A DNA stretch of 64,000 bases, taken from the NCBI GenBank assembly GCA_916613615.1, contig OU744730.1, positions 32,460,815 to 32,524,814 on the forward strand, in the 5' to 3' direction. Made by a program: the position numbers and the translations under genes. The notes beneath the pieces were generated by a model. The model did no database searches. It worked only from the letters and a program-made list of their open reading frames with translations, and had not been told where the DNA came from. Shown piece after piece: positions 38,299-50,719 of the stretch (position 1 is its first letter; every line of letters begins with the position of its first letter). This DNA is from Steromphala cineraria (taxonomy: Eukaryota > Mollusca > Gastropoda > Trochida > Trochidae).

Positions 38299-39463
38299 GT
38301 AGGTGTCATCTTTTGATTTTATGTCTTGTCAATTTGCTTAGTCTACCAGCAAGGAGTTTGACTCTTTGTTGTTAAGGAGGGGAATTAATCTGTTTTGCCC
38401 CCATAAGTTGATATCAGTCACCGTTTAAGAAGGGTGATATTATAAAAAAAACTTAAATGCATGATGCCTGTTTTATCTACCATTTATGGATATTTATATT
38501 AGGTAATTTATATTTATATACCAGGGTACGTATATTTTTTTTTAGTCTATCATAGTCTGTAAATCCAGACCCTAAAGCAAAAATATTAGATTGATGACCA
38601 ACCCAGTCTAGAAAAGTATAGCAAGTCTAGATCGCTCAGCTTTAGACTGAAGTTTTGTTATAATACATGATTTGTTTAAAAATATTGTCAATATTAAAAA
38701 AAAAAGGCTATCATAACTTTCTTTTAACCTAGTTGAGGTTCCACAACTATTAAAAACAACCATTTTAGGAACTAGTTAACCAAAACAACAAACATCAAAA
38801 AGACCCCATTCCTACCAATATCAATAACACCAGACCTTTAGTAATCCACTTTGTCAAATGTTTAACAATGGAATCTCATCTTCAGCTATCTATTCTTCTG
38901 GTCATTTTAGCAGATAGGTGTGACAAGTTATCAGATGGCAAGAGAACACTTTTACTTATTAGCTTATATTGCTTTATATATAAAGTACCTACATTCTACC
39001 TGTCCATCTAATGGTATAGATGTCTTTTATATTGTGTGTGACATCTTTACTGACGTTGAGGGGATCTTTTGCCAAAGTGATAGCTCTTAATGCTTTATAA
39101 TGATGAAAGTACCTACTTTTACCTATCCACAGAATCAATCCATATTGTAGGGAGCCTGTCTATTATAGTGTGTATGACATTGTCTATTTTTGACATGGCT
39201 ATTTTGCCAAAATGATATAGCCTAATTCCTACTTTAGCATCACTGAGGAACCAAATATCTCAAGTTGTGGGGAAGATGTCCATTAAATTGTAACAGTATT
39301 TCATTGCAGAATGAACCCTTCCTCTTTATAACTGAACATAAAGTTTTTCAATTTACTTACAAGCTCTGAAAATTTATTTTACTGGGTCAATGGGATTTCA
39401 GTCAGTTTATTTATATATTTGATTTTAATCATTCCTTTTCTCAAATTTGAGTTTGCTAATAAC

Positions 39464-39501
39464 ATTCATTCATTCATTCATTCATTCATTCATTCATTCA
39501 T
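39464..39501. repeat. (CATT)n microsatellite
   Basis: Nine to ten uninterrupted CATT units. Confidence 0.97.
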
Positions 39502-39939
39502 TTGATTTTAATCATTTATTTGACTTTCAACTTTAATCCAAGTTTCTTCTTAATTCAAACTTAATCGAAAAACTATATTATTTAGGAAAAGATTTTATGT
39601 ATTTAACTTTTTGCCCTCAACAAGATTGCATATTTTGATATTGACATTTTCCTAAATCAGCTATTCCGACAACAGCTTGAACTAAATGTTAAATCGAATA
39701 TAAGCTACAGTATTGAAACATGTGTCACGCCGTCCATGAATAACAATGCTAAACATGATCATGACATTTATAGGCATTTAGATGATGCCCTAACATTTTG
39801 TCATTTAGAACATGCACTTAAACTGAACAAAATAAGTTAAGGACCACCATGATGTTTAATAGTGAGAGATTTATATGATGATCCATATGACATATAAATA
39901 TTGACACAAAATATGTGAAAAAATTGCAGCCCAATATCA

Positions 39940-40120
39940 TGAATAGCCAAACAAAATGCTGAAGCATTTGAACAAAACTCCACAAGAATAGCCAGAAGCA
40001 AAACAAGAACAGCAAAACAAAATGACGCAAAGCCAAACAAAATTAAGCTAAATAAGAATAACAAAACAAAATGAAGTAAAACAAGAATAGTCAAACTAAA
40101 ATGCCGAAGATCACAATAAA
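39940..40120. repeat. A-rich irregular repeat
   Basis: AAGAATAGC, AAACAAAATG and related words recur irregularly about every 40-50 bp. Open frames on the minus strand rich in Phe and Leu come from this. Confidence 0.6.
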
Positions 40121-41754
40121 TTCCAAACAAATTATTAGAATAGTGACCAAAACATCAAGAATAGCAACACAAATTCTGCTGCTTCTTACACAGCCATACC
40201 AAATGCTGCAGTTTTACCTCAATATTACCTTGACATTGAATGTCAAACAACGTTTGTTCTTTACACTCCTTCTTTTAATAAATACAAGCGACAGTCCATG
40301 ACATGCTTTCTATGGCTTAACCGGTTATACTTAATAATTGACGTGGGCGTAAAACCATGCTGAATGTCATCTACATGTGTATTTTTGTCTTATATTTGTG
40401 TTTTCTCTCTGCTATGTGGGAGATCTTTCTTTAGAATGCAGAGCATCGTTTCCGCACAAGAAGATCTCAAAGGCTCTTTGTAAATAAATCAAACACTGTC
40501 GTTTTGTGTATATTTTGCAGAATCACTCTCGATCTTTTATGAAGGTTTCGCAAGGGTGCAAATACATACTTCAGCGGTTTGTTTGCAATTTAGAAATTGA
40601 ATATATCTTTGTATTGCCTTGAATATATGTGTTACTGGTATGTTGAAGTTGTTACAAAATAAAATGTACTTTTGTTGGTTAAATGTGTTACTAGGCAACA
40701 ACATTTGTTATTCTTAAAAGAAAAATCAGTGAAATTCCATTAAGATCACATTTCAAAGTCGTGATTGATGAATTTAATATTTGCAAATGTTCATCATGCC
40801 TCTTCTCTTTAGGCAAATTGGTTGAATTTAAGATAGAAATGTTGTTTTTTTTACTAAAGACTCATGGCTCACAATTCAATGCCCCAACAATTGAATTATT
40901 TGAAAGTACTTGCTAAATGACAAAGTTTAGAATTACATTCTAAAGTTGTTAGAATATTGCAAAATGTACCAACACAAACATAAATATTTTGTACTTTATT
41001 TTAAATTTTGTTATGGCTTTCTGTGAACAATTATTTAAAAGAAAAGGACTAAAGCAACACCCTTGACCTATCCCTGTTTTGTCATTTGTTCTTATAATTG
41101 GTTCTAGTAGGCAGAATAATACAGCTTTCCTTTGTTTAGCACAAAGGCATGCAGGTAACAAAAGTTCTTTCATGTTGATCTTTTGTTTGTTAACCTTTAC
41201 TTACACTCGGGTACACTATTTGAACAGAAGATTGCTTTACAAAAGACCTGATAACTTAGTTTTTAAATAATTTTTATTTTTCCATGAACTTTAGAACAAG
41301 TTAAGATCTTATGTTCCTGTTTACCTTCAGGCATTGCATAAAAGAAGTAACCTTTTAATGAACTGATTTGAAACTTTCAGTAGTTAAGATGACATTTGGT
41401 TAGATTTTGTTTTCATCAGGCCTAACAAAAGAAACTATTTGAACATCCACATTTACAGTAAAAATCCCTTCATACAACAGAATTCGACAGTATCAGCACT
41501 TTTAAAAAAGCATCAATCCAAAACTCTCACTTCACAGACGCAGTTAGAGTGAGATTTTAATTTTATCCCAAATAAATGCTATTTAGTAGGTTTATGTTGC
41601 AAATGCTCATTCAATATTATCTGTAAGGTGTATGTATGCTTCTTTTTGTTATGATGTTTGATTATTAACATGATTCATGTTAAGTCTGTTAATGTATTAA
41701 AATATTTCTTATAAATTAACAAATACATTCTCTAATGGGTTGTTTTTACAACAG

Positions 41755-41829
41755 GGAGCTAGATAGCATAGTTGTAGGTGTCTGCCTATATTAGATCAAG
41801 ATTACAGGGTTTTAATCCCTCCAGATCCT
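41755..41829 (+). repeat. tRNA-like SINE head fragment
   Basis: Box A-like TAGCATAGTTGTAGGTG and box B-like ACAGGGTTTTAATCCCT are spaced as in a tRNA. The acceptor arms do not pair well, so this is a tRNA-derived repeat fragment rather than a working gene. Confidence 0.45.
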
Positions 41830-42839
41830 CTATTACCTTGTCTACAGGTTCTATTTCAATGATAATCTAGGGGAGCTTTCTCCAGGAATTATATTTGACA
41901 CATTGAGATACCCTCAAGCGGCATTATATGCCATATCAACTCACATTTTTTGTGTACTACCTCTCGGTTGCATATCTATGCCCTTTTTCATCAATAAGAT
42001 CCTTCATATCATAAGGTATGAGTTTCTGGTCGTTATGTTTGTTAAATAGAGCGGAAACAAACTTTTTTTCAATTTTCTGATTCCCTCTGACATTTTGACA
42101 GTTGTTCATTTCATATACAATGGAACCCATTATGGATATGTACAATAACAGAGAGCTATGATTCATGGTATTGAGTGGCCTACATTTCAACAACAAAGAT
42201 GTAAATTTCATAGGGTCTGGAAATATGACATGAGCAGTCTTGAGTATAAAAATCAAAATGTTTTTTTCATGAATATTGGTGTAGGTAAATAATTATCTCA
42301 TACAAAGTGAAATTATCATTTCTTTTGAAATCCATATTCTTTAATTATGTCTCCCCCCGAAAGGTCGGAAAACATATTGGTTTTAGCTGAGTTCCCGTCG
42401 GCGTCGGCGTTCCCATTTCGTTTCCGGAGCATATCTCTAAAAGTATGTGACCGATCATCACCAAACTTGGTATACTGTCTCTCCATATCATGTAGATGTG
42501 CCTTTTGGAGGTTATAGATTTTTTAAAATTTAATTTTTTTTATTTCCATGGCAACAATTTGGACTTAGTCTTTTTCAAGGGTAGTGTTCGTTTCCGGAGC
42601 AGATCTCTAAAACTATGTGATCGATCATCACCAAACTTGGTATACTGTCTCTCCAAATCATGTAGATGTGCCTTTTGGAGGTTATAGATTTTTAGCTCAT
42701 CAGGACTGAAAGTCCAGATGGGCTTATGGCATGGCCCGTCGTCCGGCGTCCGTCCGTCGTCCGTCCGTCCGTCGTCCGTCCGTAAACTTTTGACACTTTC
42801 GACTTCTCCTCATGAACCATACACATTAGAGAGCTGAAA

Positions 42840-44530
42840 TTTTTTGTACAAGTACCTTAGCATATGGAGATTCTAATTTGTAACTTTGGTGACCCTGTGA
42901 CCCCAAATAGGGTCACAGGGGTCACAACTTTAAAAACTTATTTTCATCTTCTTCTCCAGTTCCAGAAGGACTAGAGAGTTAAAAATGATATGTGCAGACT
43001 CCTTGGCCAATGGGGATTCTAATTTGTAACTTTGGTGACCCTGTGATCCCAAATAGGGTCACAGGGGTCACAACCTTAAATACCTATTTTCATCTTCTTC
43101 TCCAGTTCCAAAAGGAGTAGAGAGTTAAAAATTATATGTGCAGACTCCTTGGACAATGGAGATTCTAATTTGTAACTGTGGTGACCCTGTGACCCCAAAT
43201 AGGGTCACAGGGGTCACAACCTTAAAAACCTATTTTCATCTTCTTCTCCAGTTCTAAAAGGACTAGAGAGTTAAAAACGATATGTGCAGACTCCTTGGCC
43301 AATGGGGATTCTAAATTGTAGATTTCGTGACCCCATGACCCAAAATAGGGTCACAGGGGTCACAACCTTAAAAACCTATTTTCATCTTCTTCTCCAGTTC
43401 TAAAAGGACTAGAGAGTTGAAAGTGATATGTGCAGACTCCTTGGACAATGGGGATTCTAATTTGTAACTTTGGTGAACCTGTGACCCCAAATAGGGTCAC
43501 AGGGGTCACAACCTTAAAAACCTACTTTCATCTTCTTCTCCAGTTCTAAAAGGACTAGAGAGTTAAAAGTGATATGTGCAGACTCCTTGGACAATAAGGA
43601 TTCTAATTTGTAACTTTGATGAATCTGTGACCCCAAATAGGGTCACAGGGGTCACAACCTTAAAAACCTATTTTCATCTTCTTGTCCAGTTCTAAAAGAA
43701 CTAGAGAGTTGAAAGTGATATGTGCAGACTCCTTTGACAATAAGGATTCTAATTTGTAACTTTGGTGAACCTGTGACCCCAAATAGGGTCACAGGGGTCA
43801 CAACCTTAAAAACCTATTTTCATCTTCTTCTCCAGTTCTAAAAGGACTAGAGAGTTGAAAGTGATATGTGCAGACTCCTTGTACAATAAGGATTCTAATT
43901 TGTAACTTTGGTGAACCTGTGACCCCAAATAGGGTCACAGGGGTCACAACCTTAAAAACCTATTTTCATCTTCTTCTCCAGTACTAAAAGGACTATAGAG
44001 TTGAAAATTATATGTGCAGACTCCTTGGCCAATCAGGATTCTTAATTGTAGATTTCGTGACCCCATGACCCCAAATAGGGTCACAGGGGTCACAACCTTA
44101 AAAAACAATTCTCATCTTCTTCTCCAGTTCCAAAAGGTCTAGAGAGTTAATATTGATATGTGCAGACTCCTTGGACAATGGGGATTCTAATTTGTAACTT
44201 TGTTGACCCTGTGACCCCAAATAGGGTCACAGGGGTCACAACCTTAAAAAACTATTTTCATCTTCTTCTCAAGTTTCAAAAGGTTTAGAGAGCTGAAATT
44301 ATATGTGCAGACTCCTTGGCCAATGGGGATTCTAAATTGTAGATTTCGTGACCCCATGACCCCAAATAGGGTCACAGGGGTCACAACCTTAACAACTTAT
44401 TTTCATCATCATCTTTAGCTCCTAAAGGTCTATTGAGCTGAAAGACTGCATGTAGACTCCTTGGCCAATTGGGATTCTAAACTGTAGGGTCACAGGGGTC
44501 ACAATCTTAAAAACCTATTTTTCTCCATTA
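42840..44530 (+). repeat. Tandem array 1 of a 146-bp monomer, 12 copies
   Basis: The landmark AGGGTCACAG occurs at 42909, 43055, 43201, 43347, 43493, 43639, 43785, 43931, 44077, 44223, 44368 and 44486: ten steps of 145-146 bp and a final shortened step of 118. Each monomer holds CTGTGACCC-CAAATA-GGGTCACAG, a 9-bp-arm hairpin extended imperfectly by outer GTGACC/GGGTCAC arms, plus TTTTCATCTTCTTCTCCAG and TGTGCAGACTCCTTGG. Confidence 0.95.
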
Positions 44531-44819
44531 GATGACAGTCTATGGCAAATTTATTTCTCCTTGGATATTTTAGTGTGGACTTCTTTCACTGTCTGATATT
44601 GGCAATCTAGAAAGTGTTGAATAATAATACATTTGTTTTGTAATTTTTTTATAGGTTTTCTTGCAATAGGTAACATCAGTTTCATTTTTAGCTCATCAGG
44701 ACTGAAAGTCCAGATGGGCTTATGGAATGGCCCGTCGTCCGGCGTCCGTCCGTCCATAAACTTTTGACACTTTCGACTTCTCCTCATGAACCATACACAT
44801 TAGAGAGCTGAAATTTTGT

Positions 44820-46080
44820 GTACAAGTACCTTAGCATATGGAGATTCTAATTTGTAACTTTGGTGACCCTGTGACCCCAAATAGGGTCACAGGGGTCACA
44901 ACTTTAAAAACCTATTTTCATCTTCTTCTCCAGTCCCAGAAGGACTAGAGAGTTAAAAATGATATGTGCAGACTCCTTGGCCAATGGGGATTCCAATTTG
45001 TAACTTTGGTGACCCTGTGACCCCAAATAGGGTCACAGGGGTCACAACCTTAAATACCTATTTTCATCTTCTTCTCCAGTTCCAAAAGGAGTAGAGAGTT
45101 AAAAATTATATGTGCAGACTCCTTGGACAATGGAGATTCTTATTTGTAACTTTGGTGACCCTGTGACCCCAAATAGGGTCACAGGGGTCACAACCTTAAA
45201 AACCTATTTTCATCTTCTTCTCCAGTTCTAAAAGGACTAGAGAGTTAAAAACGATATGTGCAGACTCCTTGGCCAATGGAGATTCTTATTTGTAACTTTG
45301 GTGACCCTGTGACCCCAAATAGGGTCACAGGGGTCACAACCTTAAATACCTATTTTCATCTTCTTCTCCAGTTCCAGAAGGACTAGAGAGTTAAAAATGA
45401 TATGTGCAGACTCCTTGGCCAATGGGGATTCTAATTTGTAACTTTGGTGACCCTGTGACCCCAAATAGGGTCACAGGGGTCACAACCTTAAATACCTATT
45501 TTCATCTTCTTCTCCAGTTCTAAAAGGACTAGAGAGTTGATAGTGATATGTGCAGACTCCTTGGACAATGGGGATTCTAATTTGTAACTTTGGTGAATCT
45601 GTGACCCCAAATAGGGTCACAGGGGTCACAACCTTAAAAACCTTTTATCATCTTCTTCTCCAGTTCCAAAAGGAGTAGAGAGTTAAAAACGATATGTGCA
45701 GACTCCTTGGCCAATGGGGATTCTAAATTGTAGATTTCGTGACCCCATGACCCCAAATAGGGTCACAGGGGTCACAACCTTAAAAACCAATTCTCACTTT
45801 CTTCTCCAGTTCCAAAAGGTCTAGAGAGTTAATATTGATATGTGCAGACTCCTTGGACAATGGGGATTCTAATTTGTAACTTTGTTGACCCTGTCACCCC
45901 AAATAGGGTCACAGGGGTCACAACCTTAAGAACTTATTATTATCATCATCTTTAGCTCCTAAAGGTCTATTGAGCTGAAAGACTGCATGTAGACTCCTTG
46001 GCCAATTGGGATTCTAAACTGTAGGTTTTGTGACCCCATGACCCCAAATAGGGTCACTGGGGTCACAATCTTAAAAACCT
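44820..46080 (+). repeat. Tandem array 2 of the same 146-bp monomer, 9 copies
   Basis: The landmark recurs at 44883, 45029, 45175, 45321, 45467, 45613, 45759, 45905 and 46050. Subtypes with GATTTCGTGACCCCATG in place of TTTGGTGACCCTGTG appear in corresponding late positions in both arrays, so the arrays are copies of one another differing in monomer number. The unique tail after each array (CTCCATTAGATGACAGTC, then GGTAACATCAGTTTC) is also shared. Confidence 0.95.
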
Positions 46081-46251
46081 ATTTTTCTCCATTAGATGAC
46101 AGTCTATGGCAAATTTATTTCTCCTTGGATATTTTAGTGTGGACTTCTTTCACTGTCTGATATTGGCGATCTAGAAAGTGTTGAATAATAATACATTTGT
46201 AATTTTTTTATAGGTTTTCTTGCAATAGGTAACATCAGTTTCATTTTGAGC

Positions 46252-46392
46252 TCATCTTGCCTGTATAAAGCAAACTTGATATGATGCCTGATGAGCTACA
46301 GAGCCAATGGCTCTATTTTTAGCTCATCTTGCCTGTATAAAGCAAACTTGATATGATGCCTGATGAGCTACAGAGCCAATGGCTCTATTTTT
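46252..46392 (+). repeat. Two tandem 3' ends of the Helentron-like element
   Basis: A 72-bp unit beginning AGCTCATCTTGCCTG and ending in the hairpin AGAGCC-AAT-GGCTCT plus a T-run is present twice without mismatch in the core. Each unit has its own AGCTCATC...GATGAGCT inverted repeat, so each could be a solo minimal element. Confidence 0.9.
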
Positions 46393-46605
46393 TTAAATTT
46401 AATTTTTTTATTTCCATGGCAACAATTTCGACTTAGTCTTTTTCAAGGGTTTCAGCATCAAATCATTTAGAATTTTGAATATTTTGTTTGCTACAATTGT
46501 GGAGTTGATAGGTTATTTATTCAAGTTAAATTATACAGAGAACATTAATGGTGCTTTATGATAGTATTGTTTAGAGGTTTGAAACATTTGAGGAAGGGGG
46601 AGACA

Positions 46606-47119
46606 TCTGTTTTTACTGGTAAAAACACTTTCTAGTTTATCCTTGATTTTATCTAAGTAATATTAAATTGATCAATTACCAAACTTTGTATTCTAATACC
46701 ATAACCAACCCCTTTGAATAAAATCAATTTCCTAAATCCTTTAAGATAAGTAGCAGTATTCAAAAGCAGCATTCAAGATTCTATTGCCATCTTGTATGTT
46801 TCGCCAATGTCACGTAAATTGCAGTTTCCTGTATCATGTTGACTCCGCTAAGCTAGTCAATATCCTTGCCATCAGCGTCTATTACGCAGTGCCAACAAGC
46901 TCTGGAAGTGATGATTTGTGCAATTTGTCGAGCGCCATCGATTACCCCTCTAGCGAGAGCCAAACTTGGAGCACTTGGCGCTAAATATAGACAACGACCA
47001 TATAAGGAGGATAAGCTTAAATGTCAGGAATAAATATGCTGGTTGAGTGTTTTGACTTTTACGTTTTGGTGATGATTGTTTGTACTGTGTACTGAGTATT
47101 GTTGGCAAATATTGATATC
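46606..47119. other. Intronic unique block, CpG-bearing at 46790-47000
   Basis: The words TTTCGCCAATGTCACG, GCGTCTATTACGCAGTG, TCGAGCGCCATCGATTACC and TCTAGCGAGAGCC are unusual for this intron. Open for 66 codons on the plus strand, but no splice-bounded exon or domain is seen. Confidence 0.4.
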
Positions 47120-47480
47120 TGTGGGAAGTGGCACTGAGCTCATTTGAGGAAGTTTAAAGTTCAGCATCTTCCAGTGATGGTCAGCCTCTAGATGGGTGAC
47201 CACTTCTTGGATAGATCTGAGAGATTCAAAGGATGTTTGTTCACCACTGAGGCTTAAGTTGAGGCTTGTGTTGTCTCATTGAGGAAGAAACTTTTACTGT
47301 ATTGAAGCTCAGTAGTACTGAGCTCATTTGAGGGAGTATGAAGTTCAGCAACTTCTAGTGATGGTCAGCATCTAGATGGGTGACCACTTCTTGGATAAAT
47401 CTGTAAAATCTTGTTTGTCCAACCTTGAGGCTTGTGTTGTCTCATTGAGTAAGGAGCTTTTCTCTGTATTGAAGCAGTGC
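47120..47480 (+). repeat. Tandem pair of 5S-rRNA-like repeats
   Basis: Two units, with GATGGGTGACCACTTCTTGG at 47191 and 47375, resemble the internal promoter half of 5S rRNA genes: AAG-x-AGCA, then TGGTCAG-x-x-x-TAGATGGGTGACC in the place of TGGTTAGTACTTGGATGGGTGACC. Both units then share GAGGCTTGTGTTGTCTC. This fits a 5S-derived SINE (SINE3 type) or 5S pseudogene pair. The 5' third of 5S is not recognisable. Confidence 0.5.
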
Positions 47481-50400
47481 AACTGGGTACCTGGAAGTGA
47501 AGGAAATTAGGCAAGGTTGAAATACGTAGGACTGTATCAAAACAAAATTATCTTCTAGCTTGAATAAACATTTATTCCTTCTCCAGATTGATTTGAGAGT
47601 CTTTTGGTAGGCTCTAGAGCCTGTATCATCATGAGCAATGATCAATCAAATTTTTTATTTTTCCACCAAGAGGTTCAATAAGGAACCTGGTTTTAATTGA
47701 AGGCAATTAGAAAGATTAGGTAGATTGTCTTAGGCCTGAGATATAGGTTAAAATTCTTTCCAGAGTGAGTACACAGTCTTTTTGCAACACCATGAGATTG
47801 TGGGGTAGTTAAATAAAAAGGTTTTTACCCAAATCAGCAGTAGAATTGGGGACCTTGTTCAGAAGTGAAGGAAATATTGAACCAGATTTGTCACCTGACC
47901 TGCCTCTAAACTTATGATCTAAAAGTAAGAGTTATTTCCTACAGAATCTGTGTTATAATTCTCATTGTGTGACCTTGAACAAGAGATTACAAAAGGTTGC
48001 TGTTTACCCAGCAGTAAAATTGGGTACCTGGTAACAGTTCAATTGGGTACTTGGTAAACATTGAATTAGAATTATAATTTAACTTTGTTTGGGTCAGAGC
48101 AGAGTAAAAATGCAAGATATTTGGCTTGTTATTCATCCTTTTCATTATTTATGTATATTTTACTCTTAAGGCAAACATGTATATAAGAACTCACCTGAGG
48201 AGAAGAAGCTCCAGGTGAACCTAGATCTAATTTGTAAGGCCAGGTAAAGGTGTGTCACTACAATGGAGTGGGATGGTCAGTCACACCTGGGTGTGAACTA
48301 CTGACCATTGGACAAACACTCTGGTGTCCAGATTTGTTCTCAGTCGGTCAAGTAGAAACATAAAAGAAAAAATCCCTTTGGACTTCAGGTTTGTTTTCCA
48401 AGGCGCCTTTAACCATATGCCTTGAGAATGCCTTTTGTATTTGGATCAAGCATTCCATGAATTTTCATCTGAATTAAATCTGAAAATATTTTTAAAAAGT
48501 ATACATATTATACATTTATGGTCAGTTTGATTTCAAGAAGCAAAGTTTGTAAACAAATTTCATCAATAGAACATTAAACCTTTACTCTTTTTCTGAACTT
48601 TTCTTGACAATATAACAGAGGTATCAACTGCCAAAAATACTTTATAAACGCAGGATGGATAAAATATAGGAAGTTCCAAACCAAGATGAGGACAATTCTC
48701 CTACTTCTATGAGTGTAAAATTCTTGCATTCGCATCACAATCTTTTATTAATCAATCAAATGGGTGATTATTCGTAACTTGTGAAGAATCTATCAAAATA
48801 TTATTATTAATCCTAAGTTGTTATGGGTTTAAAGTGCATTTCACCAAATACACAAACAAAATGACAAAACAAAACTGCCCCCCTGTGGCACTTCATCTCA
48901 ATATGTTTTCATGACATGCTGCATCAAAGACTCTCCGACCTGATTCCATATCACAGCACTTATTCATTTTGGTAAAACTCCAGGAACCGCCTCCAGGAAA
49001 ACATCTGTGACTGTCATGACAAGTCCTTGATGATCTCTTGAAATGCCATGGAGATTAAGCATTAATTTTCAGTTCATAGTTTGAGCACTTCTTCACAAAT
49101 CTAAAATGCCTGAGAAGGTTTATACCTCTATTTCTTTTTTGACAGATCAAGGCCCTACTTTTGAATAATTCTCGTTTAAATGGCTAATATGAACCATCAT
49201 TTAATTTATTTGTAGACAATGTCTTAAATGACATTTTGGTGAAAGATCTGTGCAGTATGTTTTTTAGGCAGATAAATGAACGAAAAAGTTCATGATGTTG
49301 ATCACAGTTTTAGATGCTAATGATAAAAAAATTAGAATCTATATGTCACCTTGTCAAATTAAAAGGACATGCTCAAAGCACATTCCATTCACTTAACACA
49401 TGTTTTTACCAATTATTTGGTTAAAAATCAGTACTATTGAAACCCAAAAAATGAAAAAGAGGAGATCATACATATGTATGCAACAAAAGTAAAATGATGT
49501 TTATTTGCACATGTGCATATATCAGTTATGACAACAGTTATGTTTAACCAACTTAGGTCAGTTTGTCCAAATGCTGCTATTTAGGTTTTATGTAATAATT
49601 TGTCTCTTTATTGTCCTAGTAACAAAGTAATTTTGGAAATAAGTGGCAAAGTAAGGTCACAATCTGAATAAAAATCGGTTTTCGAGTGTCTCTATTTTAA
49701 ATTTATTCCTGTAATCAAATGTGTCTGTTTTTCCCATTACTTTTGTATTAGTACTAAATTGACAATCTGGACTGAGTTACATACAAATTGTGAAGTAATG
49801 GGGTGAAATCAGGGTCATGATCAGAATCTTCCATGCTGATTGTGTGTGCCTCATCGGTCATTTAACTGTCCATCGGTCAACTGTATTGGTCACTCAACTC
49901 CTCATCGGTCAAGTTGTCTACAGTCCATTTAACTTCATACTCATCGCATACTGGAGCATAATTTGTACTTCTGGATACATCATTATCCTATTGTATTCTT
50001 ATAGAACTACAGTTGCACTTTGTGTTAGACTTTAAAACAATCTTTTAAGGCTGTTATTGTCATTATTGCTTTCACAATAACCACCATCTTCATATTCTTC
50101 TTTTTTCTGGAAAATAAGATCATCATCATCATCATCATTTAATTGCAGTATTCAAAAAGATTTTATTTTATTGAAGACAATAATCTTATTTGTTAGATAT
50201 GATATTATTTCTTGTCTTTATAAAACCATTTTAAAACATGCCTTCATACAATGACAACAAGAGCAAGATTAAACTTTAATATTTGAATAAGCTGAGGCTT
50301 AACAATTATATAATTCTACCCTTCACCATGAAAAAGAATGATGATTCAATGAGCTCTTCAGATGCTCATTATGTTGTCTGGTCCCATGTAATTATTTGAC

Positions 50401-50719
50401 CATTTGCATAGATTATGTCACACAGTCGAGTAGATATATGGCTTCTTGAAGATCCCCTATAATTATCAGCCCAAGCTAGAGAGTATTTATAGCATCTGTC
50501 AGGCTTTTGGTTAGTTCATTTTAAGTTTGATGCAGACTGTAAAACTCAAGTGGAGGATTGATATAATTTGTAAACATGAGTTTAGTAAAGTTCATTCCTT
50601 AAATGGGATTAATGGTTGCAAAGGTTATTCAAGGAGTATGCAGTTGTCGGCCATGATTAATGACTGATTCTTATCAAAATCATTGCAGATCCTGTCCTGC
50701 AAATTTAAAGATTTAAACT
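47481..50719. other. Intronic, non-coding
   Basis: AATTGGGTACCTGG-type words recur at 48018-48055, and related words near 47470 and 47845, hinting at further degraded repeat units downstream of the 5S-like pair. Otherwise nothing recognised. Confidence 0.45.
50118..50140. repeat. (ATC)n microsatellite
   Basis: Seven ATC units in an otherwise unremarkable intronic stretch. Confidence 0.9.

Larger units (their letters stand above)
42694..46386 (+). mobile_element. Helentron-like non-autonomous element concatemer (pearl/HINE type)
   Basis: It starts AGCTCATCAGG within a T-run and ends CCTGATGAGCT, then AC, then the hairpin AGAGCC-AAT-GGCTCT, followed by T-rich DNA. An inverted copy of the 5' end placed just inside a 3' terminal hairpin, insertion into a T-run without a target duplication, a GTCC-rich microsatellite head and a central tandem array are the hallmarks of Helentron-derived elements such as bivalve pearl elements and DINE-1. 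It contains two heads (42694 and 44690), two 146-bp arrays and two 3' ends (46300-46314 and 46372-46386 hairpins), so it is a head-to-tail concatemer. No Rep/helicase coding sequence is present. The family call is inference from structure. Confidence 0.7.
42348..46605. mobile_element. TGTCTCCCCC-ended inverted-repeat element, interrupted by a nested insertion
   Basis: The ends are TGTCTCCCCC (42348-42357) and GGGGGAGACA (46596-46605), a perfect 10-bp inverted repeat. The interior has two tandem units of about 170 bp, each starting TTTCCGGAGCA (42421 and 42591). The second unit is split at 42693: its missing end (AAATTTAA, then CCATGGCAACAATTTCGAC) resumes after about 46393. Without the insertion it is roughly 0.56 kb, has no coding capacity, and is a MITE-like non-autonomous element. 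No clear target-site duplication was seen. Confidence 0.78.

Noticed and set aside
42735..42785. GTCC-rich run as a CRISPR-like or GC-rich regulatory island
   Set aside because: It is the microsatellite head of the Helentron-like element, repeated in shorter form near 44732.
42840..46080. Regular 146-bp spacing considered as a centromeric satellite or CRISPR array
   Set aside because: Only 21 copies, bounded by element heads and tails, with no unique spacers; it is the internal array of a mobile element.
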